64,000 nucleotides of DNA from Mycobacterium asiaticum DSM 44297 (GCF_000613245.1 NZ_HG964937.1:1016122-1080121), one strand, 5' to 3'; shown: positions 33,315 through 41,019, numbered from the stretch's first letter. The notes: generated by a model from the sequence alone, not told the origin. A program made the numbers and translations.

Positions 33315-34718
33315 ATGGCAAATTCGTGTACCACTTCTCCCGGCGGGATCGACCTTCATCTCGACCTGCCGCCCGGCCGGGGCCGGCGGGTGGCTTTGGA
33401 AAGTGCTCTGCGACAAGCAATCCGGGAGGGCCGGCTGGCCGCGGGGGAGTCATTGCCGTCCTCTCGGTCACTGGCCACCGAATTCGGGCTGGCCCGCGGA
33501 ACCGTCGTCGAGGTTTATGCGCAGCTGGCCGCCGAGGGATACCTGCGGACCCGGCCCGGCGCTGCCACCACGGTCGCCCCGGGACTGCAGCTGCCCGCAC
33601 AGGTCAGTCCCGAGCGTGAGCCAAGCCGCATCGTCGCCGACTTCCGATTAGGCCGCCCGGACCTGAGCATGTTTCCTCGCGCCGAATGGCTGCGGGCGCT
33701 GCGGCGAGCGCTGCACCTCACCGCGCACGCCGAACTCGGCCCGGGCGATCCACGCGGGTCCCTTCGGTTGCGCACGGTCTTGGCGAACTACCTGGGCCGG
33801 GTACGCGGGGTGCTCACCACCCCGGAGCAGTTGGTGATCTGCGGGGGCTTCACGCAGGGATTGCGGCTGACCTGTGATGCGCTCGCCGCGCACGGGGCGC
33901 GCACGATCGCGTTGGAGGATCCCTGCCTGCCCGACCACCGGGCGGTCACCGTCGCGAGCGGGCTGGCCGTCGTACCGCTGCCGGTCGACGACAGCGGCGC
34001 GCGGCCGCAGGGGCTGACCGGTGCCGTCGCGGGTGCGGTGCTGACCCCGGCCCACCAGGCGCCCCTGGGGGCGACGCTGGATGCGTGGCGGCGCACCGAG
34101 TTCATCCGGATCGCCGCGGCAGGCGGCGGGTATCTGGTCGAGGACGACTACGACGGGGAGTTCCGCTACGACCGTCATCCCGTCGGTGCCCTGCAGGGCC
34201 TGGCGCCCGAGTGCGTCATTTATGCGGGCAGCGCCAGCAAGAGTTTGGCTCCGGGATTGCGCCTGGGCTGGTTGGCCGTACCCGCTGACCTGGTCGACGC
34301 GGTCGTCGAGGCCAAGCGTCGCGCCGATCGCGGCACCGACGTGCTGGCACAGCTGGCGTTGGCGGAATTGATCGAGTCGGGTGGGTTGGACCGGCACGTC
34401 CGCCGGATGCGCCGCCGCTACCGTGATCGCCGCGATGCGCTTGTCGAGACGCTCGACCGTTACGCACCCACGGCATCGGTGCATGGGATCGCCGCCGGGC
34501 TACACGCCGTGGTGTCGCTGCCCGACGACGCGGTGGAAACCGAGGTGGTGGCCCGGGCGCAGCAACAAGGCATCGCGCTGACCGGGCTGGGGCGGTTCTG
34601 GCACGGCGCGGGTCCGCATACCGCGGGCATTGTCGTCGGCTACGGGACACCGTTTCAGCATGAATACGCCGCCGCGCTGGAACACCTCGGCCGGTTGCTC
34701 AAGGTCGCCTTGGGCTAG
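33315..34718 (+). CDS. MocR-type GntR/aminotransferase regulator (PdxR-like)
   Basis: A 467-residue regulator that fuses a GntR winged helix to an aminotransferase-like PLP domain. Residues ~15-85 contain the winged helix (LPSSRSLATEFGLARGTVVEV). Residues ~115-465 are the fold-type I domain with VEDDYDGEFRYD and the PLP lysine in YAGSASKSLAPGLRLGW. Proteins of this type sense PLP or PLP adducts; PdxR controls PLP synthesis and others control amino-acid or amine use. The target is probably the divergent methyltransferase gene or itself, by position. Its stop is 16 bp from the end of the convergent pseudokinase gene. Confidence 0.88.
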   Translation: MANSCTTSPGGIDLHLDLPPGRGRRVALESALRQAIREGRLAAGESLPSSRSLATEFGLARGTVVEVYAQLAAEGYLRTRPGAATTVAPGLQLPAQVSPEREPSRIVADFRLGRPDLSMFPRAEWLRALRRALHLTAHAELGPGDPRGSLRLRTVLANYLGRVRGVLTTPEQLVICGGFTQGLRLTCDALAAHGARTIALEDPCLPDHRAVTVASGLAVVPLPVDDSGARPQGLTGAVAGAVLTPAHQAPLGATLDAWRRTEFIRIAAAGGGYLVEDDYDGEFRYDRHPVGALQGLAPECVIYAGSASKSLAPGLRLGWLAVPADLVDAVVEAKRRADRGTDVLAQLALAELIESGGLDRHVRRMRRRYRDRRDALVETLDRYAPTASVHGIAAGLHAVVSLPDDAVETEVVARAQQQGIALTGLGRFWHGAGPHTAGIVVGYGTPFQHEYAAALEHLGRLLKVALG

Positions 34719-34734
34719 GGGTCTGCTCGCGGGA

Positions 34735-36321
34735 TTACCGGACCTGCACCGCGGTCTGCAGGGTGATTTCAGAGATGTCCGAGTGGCTTCGGCCGCCGGT
34801 GTTGCCCAGGGTGCTGATCCAGACCAGCACGAAAGTCGTTGGCGCCGAGGTATTTACCGGTATGACGTTGTGGCCGGGGTGCGTCGCGGTGGGTGGGCTG
34901 AGTTCTGCGGTGTCGCCAAGCTTGCCCGGCGTCGCGTTCGGTGCCGACCGGATCTGCAGCACACTGCCGGTGCTGCCGAGGTCGACGGTGACCGCGCTGA
35001 GCGTCGTCGGCTCGGGGAGCTGCAGCAATAGCCCGACACCGTCCTTGAACTTGGGAAACGGTTCCGGGTCGAAGTAGGTGTCGCTCGACCAGGCGGTGGC
35101 GGGGTTGCCATCGATCGCCAGGCCGGCGGTCCCAGGACTGTCCGGCGCGCCGCCGGGGGAGAACACCGCGGCTCGAAGCGGATGCACCGTCCCTGGCCCG
35201 GCCGCCACCAGCGACGGCGGCGGCTTGACAGGCGACGTCGTCTGCAGGCCGAGCTTGTCCCCGCTCATCGCGACGTCGGTATCGAAGACGCCCATAATCC
35301 GGCTGATGGTGCTCGCGAACGCAATCAGCACGACCAAAACGACCGCTGCCGCTGTCCCCAGACAGGCCTTGACCAATTGGCGGCGGGCGTGCTCGGCCCG
35401 TTCGGCCGGTCCGAAGTTTCCGAAGGTGGCGTAGTGGCCCGGCGCCGGCATCGGCATTAGTTCGCGGGTCGCGGTCGGGTCGGCTTTGGAGTCAGCACTG
35501 GCCTGGCGCAGCAGCGTTGTGATCGTCTGCGCACTGCGGATGCCTGCATCGTCTCGCACCAGGGCCGCGGCGGTGGTCGAAACCAGGAACGGGACCTGCG
35601 GATTGAACGCCGCCGGTTCCTGGACGCGGCCCTGTGCGTCGAGTTCGACGGGGCGCCAATCGTGGCGCGCGGCTTTGTCGCCGAACGGCCAGCGATTGAC
35701 CAGTAGCGCATACATGACGGCGCCAATGCCGCGGAGGTCGTCGCGCGGCGTGGCATCGGGCATCGTCGCCGGGAATGCGAGCACGGCGCGCCGGTCCAGG
35801 CTGACCCGGATGCGGGCGGGGTGGTCGATCGAAAGCGTTACACCGGCTCGGTGGGCCGCATCGGCGGCTTCGGCCAGCGACAACACGGCATCCGCGACGC
35901 CGATCGGCGAGGGGCCGGTGTCGGCCACCTCCTTCAACGTGGCGCCCCGAATCCATTGCGACACAATTACTCCGCCGCAGTAGTCGCGGCCTACGTCGAT
36001 CACGGTCGCGAGGTAGGGCGAGTCGACGCCTCGCAGGCTTGCGGTGCGCGCCAGGATGGCGTCGACGGTCGCCTTGGGCAACTTGTTCTCTGGGTCGACC
36101 ACCGTGATCGCCAGGTGCTGGCCGGTCACCGTGTCGGCGGCCTGCCAGAATTGCAGATGCGGCGCCTCGCCGTAGAACAGCAACAGCCGAATCCGGCCGC
36201 TGGCGATCGTGGCACCGGCGACCAGCGGGTTGGCTTCGCCGCTCGGCGATCGCGGTTCGGTCCAGAGGTAGGGGATGTGTGCCGTCGCCACCTCTGGTGG
36301 GATGGGTTCGCTGGCGGTCAT
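34735..36321 (-). CDS. stand-alone membrane pseudokinase, MviN C-terminal-like
   Basis: A 528-residue protein that closely matches, by memory, the C-terminal part of mycobacterial MviN/MurJ (Rv3910): cytoplasmic pseudokinase, one membrane helix and an extracytoplasmic carbohydrate-binding-like domain. The kinase-like domain (residues ~35-275) lacks the catalytic residues: the VAIK lysine region reads LAITVVDPE, the HRD loop SIDHPARIRVS and the DFG region LAFPATMPDA. The helix is at ~316-339 and the outer domain at ~380-528 (FSPGGAPDSPGTAGLAIDG, VLVWISTLGNTGG). MviN's own flippase domain is absent. In M. tuberculosis the MviN pseudokinase binds FhaA and controls peptidoglycan synthesis. ATG 36321 starts the conserved part. 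A 58-bp palindrome lies just upstream. Confidence 0.82.
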   Translation of the reverse strand: MTASEPIPPEVATAHIPYLWTEPRSPSGEANPLVAGATIASGRIRLLLFYGEAPHLQFWQAADTVTGQHLAITVVDPENKLPKATVDAILARTASLRGVDSPYLATVIDVGRDYCGGVIVSQWIRGATLKEVADTGPSPIGVADAVLSLAEAADAAHRAGVTLSIDHPARIRVSLDRRAVLAFPATMPDATPRDDLRGIGAVMYALLVNRWPFGDKAARHDWRPVELDAQGRVQEPAAFNPQVPFLVSTTAAALVRDDAGIRSAQTITTLLRQASADSKADPTATRELMPMPAPGHYATFGNFGPAERAEHARRQLVKACLGTAAAVVLVVLIAFASTISRIMGVFDTDVAMSGDKLGLQTTSPVKPPPSLVAAGPGTVHPLRAAVFSPGGAPDSPGTAGLAIDGNPATAWSSDTYFDPEPFPKFKDGVGLLLQLPEPTTLSAVTVDLGSTGSVLQIRSAPNATPGKLGDTAELSPPTATHPGHNVIPVNTSAPTTFVLVWISTLGNTGGRSHSDISEITLQTAVQVR

Positions 36322-36340
36322 GGCTTCGTCTCGGCTGGGG

Positions 36341-36398
36341 CGAGCAGACGCAAAAGCACCCGACACGCCGCGCGTGCGGGGGCTTTTGCGTCTGCTCG
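36341..36398. repeat. 58-bp palindromic repeat, copy A
   Basis: Arms CGAGCAGACGCAAAAGC and GCTTTTGCGTCTGCTCG pair perfectly over 17 bp, around a GC-rich centre with GACACGCCGCG. It lies between the start of the pseudokinase gene and glnA1. The minus-strand transcript from glnA1 would form this hairpin, so it may separate the two genes transcriptionally. Confidence 0.85.
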
Positions 36399-36475
36399 CG
36401 CAAGTTAACGGCTGTCATTCAAATAGCCGGGAATGGGTGTACCCAAACCGGTGAATGTCAGCCTTGAATCGGGTT

Positions 36476-36533
36476 TGACCAGACACAAAAGCACCCGGCA
36501 CGCCGGGCGTGCGGGTGCCTTTGCGTCTGCTCG
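36476..36533. repeat. 58-bp palindromic repeat, copy B, likely glnA1 terminator
   Basis: Second copy of the preceding element, with a degenerate left arm (ACCAGACACAAAAGCACCCG) and an intact right arm ending in TTTGCGTCTGCTCG. It begins 3 bp after the glnA1 stop codon on the transcript, the expected place for a terminator hairpin, though no U-tract follows. Confidence 0.75.
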
Positions 36534-36536
36534 TGA

Positions 36537-37973
36537 CTATACGTCGTAGTACAGCGCGAACTCGTACGGGTGCGGGCGGATCTGCACCGGCAGGATCTCG
36601 TTCTCGCGCTTGTAGGCGATCCACGTCTCGATCAAGTCCGGCGTGAAAACGCCGCCCTCGGTGAGGTATTCGTGGTCGGCCTCCAAGCGGTCGATCACCG
36701 CGGACAGCTGCGTGGGAGCCTGCGGGATGTTCGCGGCCTCCTCCGGCGGCAGTTCGTAGAGGTCCTTGTCGACCGGCGCCTGCGGCTCGATCTTGTTGCG
36801 GATACCGTCCAGGCCGGCCATCAGCATCGCCGAGAACGCCAGGTACGGGTTGCCCGACGAGTCGGGGCAACGGAACTCCAGCCGCTTGGCCTTCGGGTTG
36901 CTGCCGGTGATCGGAATACGCACACACGCCGAGCGGTTGCGCTGGCTGTAGACCAGGTTGATCGGGGCCTCGTAACCCGGAACCAGCCGCTTGTAGGAGT
37001 TCACCGTCGGGTTGGTGAAGGCCAGCAGCGACGGCGCGTGGTGCAGCAGGCCGCCGATGTAGTGGCGGGCGGTGTCCGACAGGCCGGCGTAACCGGTCTC
37101 GTCGTACATCAACGGGTTGCCGTCCTTCCACAGCGACTGGTGGGTGTGCATACCCGACCCGTTGTCACCGAACAGCGGCTTGGGCATGAATGTGACGGTC
37201 TTGCCGTTGGCCCAGGCGGTGTTCTTGACGATGTACTTGTACAGCTGCATGTCGTCGGCGGCGTGCAGCAGCGTGTTGAACTTGTAGTTGATCTCGGCCT
37301 GGCCGCCGGTACCAACCTCGTGGTGGCCCTTCTCCAGGACGAAGCCGGCGTTGATCAGGTTGGTGAGCATTTTGTCGCGCAGGTCGACGTAGTGGTCGAC
37401 CGGGGCCACCGGGAAGTAGCCTCCCTTGGGGCGGACCTTGTAGCCGCGGTTGGGGCTGCCGTCGAGTTCGTTGGGTGATCCGGTGTTCCACCAACCCGAG
37501 ATCGCATCGACCTCGTAGAACGAGCCGTTGGTGCGCGAGTCGAACGCGACCGAGTCGAAGATGTAGAACTCGGCCTCGGCGCCGAAGTACGCGGTGTCGG
37601 CGATGCCGGTGCTGATCAAGTAGTTCTCGGCCTTGCGGGCGACGTTACGAGGGTCGCGCGAGTAGGGCTCGAGGGTGAACGGGTCGTGCACGAAGAAGTT
37701 CAGGTTCAGCGTCTTGGCCTCGCGGAACTGGTCGATCTTCGCGGTCGCGGGGTCCGGCAGCAACAGCATGTCGGACTCGTGGATCGACTGGAAACCGCGG
37801 ATGGACGAGCCGTCGAAAGCCAAGCCGTCGTCGAACACACTCTCGTCGAAGAACGAGATCGGAATCGTGAAGTGCTGCATGATTCCGGGCAGGTCGCAGA
37901 AACGGACGTCGACAAACTCGACGTTTTCATCTTTGGCAAGTTTAAAGACGTCGTCGGGCGTCTTATCCGTCAC
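36537..37973 (-). CDS. glnA1: glutamine synthetase GlnA1 (type I-beta)
   Basis: Main glutamine synthetase. 478 residues, the GSI-beta length. Motifs include LAFDGSSIRGFQSIHESD, EAEFYIFD (metal site), KPLFGDNGSGMHTHQSLW and NRSACVRIP. The adenylylation tyrosine is present in KDLYELPPEE near residue 406, so the enzyme should be switched off by GlnE. In M. tuberculosis it is essential and partly exported. GTG 37973 is fixed by an AAAGGAG Shine-Dalgarno site 7 nt upstream. A double GlnR-like box lies ~50 bp before the start, implying nitrogen control. A palindrome follows the stop codon. In the order I recall for M. tuberculosis glnE is the immediate neighbour; here 5.7 kb intervene. Confidence 0.96.
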   Translation of the reverse strand: MTDKTPDDVFKLAKDENVEFVDVRFCDLPGIMQHFTIPISFFDESVFDDGLAFDGSSIRGFQSIHESDMLLLPDPATAKIDQFREAKTLNLNFFVHDPFTLEPYSRDPRNVARKAENYLISTGIADTAYFGAEAEFYIFDSVAFDSRTNGSFYEVDAISGWWNTGSPNELDGSPNRGYKVRPKGGYFPVAPVDHYVDLRDKMLTNLINAGFVLEKGHHEVGTGGQAEINYKFNTLLHAADDMQLYKYIVKNTAWANGKTVTFMPKPLFGDNGSGMHTHQSLWKDGNPLMYDETGYAGLSDTARHYIGGLLHHAPSLLAFTNPTVNSYKRLVPGYEAPINLVYSQRNRSACVRIPITGSNPKAKRLEFRCPDSSGNPYLAFSAMLMAGLDGIRNKIEPQAPVDKDLYELPPEEAANIPQAPTQLSAVIDRLEADHEYLTEGGVFTPDLIETWIAYKRENEILPVQIRPHPYEFALYYDV

Positions 37974-38021
37974 AGAAGGCTCCTTTACTTGGTGATTCGC
38001 GGCCGACGCTAGGGAGCAGTT

Positions 38022-38059
38022 GTTGCCCGTCAGTCAACGCCGTGTTGCGCAGAGGTTAC
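38022..38059 (-). promoter_or_regulatory. double GlnR-type box upstream of glnA1
   Basis: On the glnA1 strand the sequence reads GTAAC-n6-GCAAC-n6-TTGAC-n6-GCAAC. This fits the actinobacterial GlnR consensus gTnAC-n6-GnAAC repeated with a 22-bp period; only the first base of the third half-site departs. It lies ~50 bp upstream of the start codon. GlnR activates nitrogen-assimilation genes under nitrogen limitation. Confidence 0.6.
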
Positions 38060-38100
38060 GCACCACACTCCCGCAACAAGGCTCGGCGACAGCCGCGCCC

Positions 38101-38106
38101 TATTGT
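38101..38106 (+). promoter_or_regulatory. -10 hexamer of a leaderless promoter for the 24-codon ORF
   Basis: TATTGT followed by 7 nt and ATG 38114. This is a near-ideal mycobacterial -10 box and places the transcript start at or next to the ATG of the short ORF. Confidence 0.55.
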
Positions 38107-38113
38107 GAACGTC

Positions 38114-38188
38114 ATGGCCCGCAAGATCGTAACTGTTGTCCGGTCATCTTGGTACGGGTTGTCCCGCGGCCCCATCGGACAGGACTGA
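38114..38188 (+). CDS. 24-residue leaderless ORF coupled to the RDD gene
   Basis: Short frame encoding 24 residues that starts MARKIVTVVRSSW and ends GPIGQD. It has its own -10 hexamer (TATTGT) 7 nt before the ATG. Its stop codon overlaps the start of the RDD gene as TGATG, the classic arrangement for translational coupling by termination-reinitiation. The peptide is basic and partly hydrophobic and contains no run of a single amino acid that would suggest attenuation. It could be a translated leader that sets expression of the membrane protein. Not a known family to me. Confidence 0.5.
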   Translation: MARKIVTVVRSSWYGLSRGPIGQD

Positions 38189-38610
38189 TGGCGCAGGAAT
38201 CAACTCCCGGTTACCCGGGTGAAGCGCTCGGCTTGCCGGAGTCCGGGTCGGGCTCGCTGGCGCGGATGGGACGCCGAATCGGCGCCCTGTTCATCGACTG
38301 GCTGATCGCCGCGGGCCTGGCGTTGCTGCTGCTGGCATTCGGCGCCATCCCGGACACCGTGTTGTCGACGGCGCAGCTGCTGATCTGGGTAGTGCTGGGC
38401 GCGTTGTCGGTGCGGCTGTTCGGCGTCACGGCGGGCCAACTGGCGCTGGGCCTGCAGGTGGCGGCGGTCGACGGCCGGCTGCCGATCGGCATCGGACGGG
38501 CACTCGGGCGCAACCTGTTGATCTTCTTGGTGGTGCCGCCGCTGTTCACCGACGCCGACGGGCGGGGACTGCAGGACCGGCTCACCAACACCGCGGTGCT
38601 GCGCCGCTAG
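38188..38610 (+). CDS. RDD family membrane protein (Rv2219A-like)
   Basis: A 140-residue membrane protein of the RDD family. The family signature is in MGRRIGALFIDWLIAAGLAL (Arg-Asp region) and in the closing RGLQDRLTNTAVLRR. Three hydrophobic helices are visible: residues ~35-54, ~60-80 and ~115-130. The first ~25 residues are Gly/Ser/Pro-rich. Function unknown; some RDD proteins are sodium/proton antiporters. ATG 38188 overlaps the stop of the 24-codon ORF (TGATG); an in-frame start exists at 38020 but would run through the glnA1 control region. It ends 3 bp before the end of the convergent Rv2219-like gene. Confidence 0.82.
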   Translation: MAQESTPGYPGEALGLPESGSGSLARMGRRIGALFIDWLIAAGLALLLLAFGAIPDTVLSTAQLLIWVVLGALSVRLFGVTAGQLALGLQVAAVDGRLPIGIGRALGRNLLIFLVVPPLFTDADGRGLQDRLTNTAVLRR

Positions 38611-38613
38611 AGG

Positions 38614-39366
38614 TTACTTGCGGCGCACGGTGCGCTGCACGCCGCGCATCTTGCCGGCGTTGGGCAGCGGCCCCTTGGGCATCATGGCCGCGCCGGCCCG
38701 CGTACCCAGGGCCGCCAACCGCGACTCGAGCGCATCCATCTGCTTGACGGTGATGTTGGCCGGCAGCCGGGTCAGGTGACGTTCCAACTTGGCCAGCGCC
38801 ACCTCGCCTTCGCCGTTGCCGACGATCACGTCGTAAATGGGCACGTCGCCCACGATCCGCGCGGTGCGCTTCTTCTCCTGGGCCAGCAGCGGCTTCACCC
38901 GCCCCGCGGAGCCCTCGCCGACGAAGATGACGCCCGGCCGCCCGATCACCCGGTGCACCGCGTCGAAGTGTCCGGTCGCGGCCACCCCGGGAGTGACCCG
39001 CCATTTGCCGCGCATGTTGTCCAGCACCCACGCGGCCGCGCCGGTCTGGCCCTCGGCCTGGCGGTAGATGCTGCGCTGGGCGCGGCGGCCGAAGATGATG
39101 AACGCGACCAGCGCGCCCAGCATCAGGCCGATCGGGATCATCATGATCAGGGTCAGCCCGCCGGCCCAGACACCGAACCCCACCGCGGCGGCCACGATCA
39201 GGACGAACGCGCCGATCATGTACGGCAGCAGGCGCTTGTCCTGCTTGCGCTGCAGATTGAACGCCTGCCACAACTGGCTGCGGCGCTCCTTGGCCGCGGC
39301 CTTGCGGGCGGCCGTCGCCTCGGCCTTGGCGGCCTTGTTCTCAGCAGCAGATCGGGATTTCGCCAT
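38614..39366 (-). CDS. DUF4191-type membrane protein (Rv2219-like)
   Basis: A 250-residue conserved actinobacterial membrane protein. The N-terminal ~40 residues are Ala/Lys-rich and helical. Two membrane helices follow (YMIGAFVLIVAAAVGFGVW at ~48-67 and LIMMIPIGLMLGALVAFIIF at ~72-93). The rest is a cytoplasmic domain with RPGVIFVGEGSAGRVKPLL and RIVGDVPIYDVIVGNGEG. Function unknown; the gene is usually next to lipA/lipB, as here. ATG 39366 is supported by TATCCT 6 nt upstream; a TTG at 39372 is also in frame. It lies 24 bp downstream of lipA and could be read with it. Confidence 0.83.
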   Translation of the reverse strand: MAKSRSAAENKAAKAEATAARKAAAKERRSQLWQAFNLQRKQDKRLLPYMIGAFVLIVAAAVGFGVWAGGLTLIMMIPIGLMLGALVAFIIFGRRAQRSIYRQAEGQTGAAAWVLDNMRGKWRVTPGVAATGHFDAVHRVIGRPGVIFVGEGSAGRVKPLLAQEKKRTARIVGDVPIYDVIVGNGEGEVALAKLERHLTRLPANITVKQMDALESRLAALGTRAGAAMMPKGPLPNAGKMRGVQRTVRRK

Positions 39367-39372
39367 AGTCAA

Positions 39373-39378
39373 AGGATA
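39373..39378 (-). promoter_or_regulatory. -10 hexamer of a leaderless promoter for the Rv2219-like gene
   Basis: Minus-strand TATCCT, 6 nt before ATG 39366. It favours the ATG over the TTG at 39372 as start, and a transcript of its own. Confidence 0.5.
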
Positions 39379-39390
39379 CGGACGTGCCGG

Positions 39391-40326
39391 TCACCCAGGT
39401 GCTGAGGTGCGCGCGGCGCGGGCCTGCTCATAGAGCCGCCCGGCCCGGTACGACGAGCGGACCAGCGGTCCGGACAGCACCCCGGCGAAGCCCAGGCCCT
39501 CGGCGTACTTCGCGAACTCGACGAATTCGTCGGGCGTGACCCAGCGTTCAACCGGGTGATGGCGTGCCGAGGGCCGCAGGTACTGGGTGATGGTGACGAT
39601 GTCGCAGCCGGCGGCGTGCAGATCAGCCAGCGCGGTGCGCACCTCGTCGGGGGTTTCGCCCAGGCCGAGGATGAGGTTGCTCTTGCTGACCAGCCCGGCG
39701 GCGCGCGCGGCCGTGAGCACATCCAGGCTGCGCTGGTAGGCAAACGCCGGACGGATCCGCTTGAAGATCCGCGGCACGGTTTCGACGTTGTGCGCCAACA
39801 CTTCTGGCCGAGAATCGAAGACCTCGGCGAGCCGGCCGGGGTCGCCCTGGAAGTCGGGGATCAGCAACTCGACACCGGTGGCGGGGTTGAGTTTCTTGAT
39901 GGCGCGGACCGTCTCGGCGTAGAGCCAGGCGCCGCCGTCGGGCAGGTCGTCGCGGGCGACGCCGGTGACGGTGGCGTAGCGCAGGCTCATAGCCTGCACG
40001 CTTTCGGCTACCCGGCGCGGCTCGTCGCGGTCCAGTTCGGCGGGCTTGCCGGTGTCGATCTGGCAGAAGTCGCACCGACGGGTGCACTGGTCGCCGCCGA
40101 TCAGGAAGGTCGCTTCGCGGTCTTCCCAGCATTCGAAGATGTTGGGGCAGCCCGCCTCTTCGCAGACGGTATGCAGCCCCTCACGACGAACCAAGCTTTT
40201 CAGTTCGGTGTATTCCGGCCCCATCCGCGCGCGGGTCTTGATCCACGGCGGTTTGCGTTCGATCGGGGTCTGCGCATTGCGTACCTCGAGGCGCAGCAGC
40301 TTGCGGCCTTCGGGTGCGACAGTCAC
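39391..40326 (-). CDS. lipA: lipoyl synthase LipA
   Basis: Radical SAM enzyme that inserts two sulphur atoms into the octanoyl group carried by lipoyl domains. It binds two 4Fe-4S clusters: the radical SAM cluster by CTRRCDFC (C81, C85, C88) and the auxiliary cluster by C55, C60 and C66 in VCEEAGCPNIFECW. The family's closing R-S-S-Y-R motif is kept (GPLVRSSYRAG). The protein has 311 residues. GTG 40326 overlaps the lipB stop (GTGA), so it is translated right after lipB. Its substrate proteins include DlaT, encoded 4 kb away. Confidence 0.96.
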   Translation of the reverse strand: MTVAPEGRKLLRLEVRNAQTPIERKPPWIKTRARMGPEYTELKSLVRREGLHTVCEEAGCPNIFECWEDREATFLIGGDQCTRRCDFCQIDTGKPAELDRDEPRRVAESVQAMSLRYATVTGVARDDLPDGGAWLYAETVRAIKKLNPATGVELLIPDFQGDPGRLAEVFDSRPEVLAHNVETVPRIFKRIRPAFAYQRSLDVLTAARAAGLVSKSNLILGLGETPDEVRTALADLHAAGCDIVTITQYLRPSARHHPVERWVTPDEFVEFAKYAEGLGFAGVLSGPLVRSSYRAGRLYEQARAARTSAPG

Positions 40327-41012
40327 GTCGTCGATGCTACGCGGGCGGCGTGATGTTGCCGTACCGGCAGCAGCCCGTCGAGAGCGTCGCAAACCGCGGC
40401 GGCGACCGCCGTCCGGACCTCGGCGACCGGCACCGGGCGGCGCAATTCAGCCGCCAACGACGTCACCCCGGCGTCGCTGATCCCGCACGGCACGATCGGG
40501 TCGAACGAGCCCAGGTCGCAGTCGCAGTTGAGGGCGAAGCCGTGCAGTGTCGTCGAGCGCGCCACCCGCACGCCGATCGCGGCGACCTTGCGCGCGGGCC
40601 GGCCCGGCACCCACACCCCGGAGCGTCCGTCGACTCGGCCGGCGTCGAGCCCCAGCTCGGCGCACACCCTGATCAGGGCTTCCTCGATGCGGCGCACGTA
40701 GTTGACCACGTCCAGGGGTTCGGCCAGCCCGACGATCGGATAGCCCACCAGCTGCCCCGGACCGTGCCAGGTGATCTTGCCGCCGCGGTCGGTGTCGACG
40801 ACCGGGGTGCCGTCCAGCGGCCTTTCCTGCGGTTCGGTGCGGCGGCCCGCGGTGTACACGGCTGGGTGCTCGAGCAGCAGCAGCGTGTCCGGGCCGCCCG
40901 CGACGCGCGCGTCGGCCAGCTCCCGCTGCAGCTGCCAGGCTTGCCGGTACTCGATCGTTCCGAGCTGTTGAACCTCGATCGGGGCGGAGCCGGACCGGAT
41001 GGAACCCGTCAC
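40323..41012 (-). CDS. lipB: octanoyl-ACP:protein octanoyltransferase LipB
   Basis: Transfers octanoate from acyl carrier protein to lipoyl domains, the first step of lipoate synthesis. Motifs: LLLLEHPAVYTAGRRT, DRGGKITWHGPGQLVGYPI, the catalytic Lys in ARKVAAIGVRVAR, HGFALNCDCD and the catalytic Cys in PIVPCGISD. The 229-residue length is normal. GTG 41012 has TAGCCT 7 nt upstream (leaderless) and no Shine-Dalgarno site. lipB and lipA form a two-gene unit with a 4-bp overlap. Confidence 0.96.
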   Translation of the reverse strand: MTGSIRSGSAPIEVQQLGTIEYRQAWQLQRELADARVAGGPDTLLLLEHPAVYTAGRRTEPQERPLDGTPVVDTDRGGKITWHGPGQLVGYPIVGLAEPLDVVNYVRRIEEALIRVCAELGLDAGRVDGRSGVWVPGRPARKVAAIGVRVARSTTLHGFALNCDCDLGSFDPIVPCGISDAGVTSLAAELRRPVPVAEVRTAVAAAVCDALDGLLPVRQHHAARVASTT

Positions 41013-41019
41013 CTCAGCG

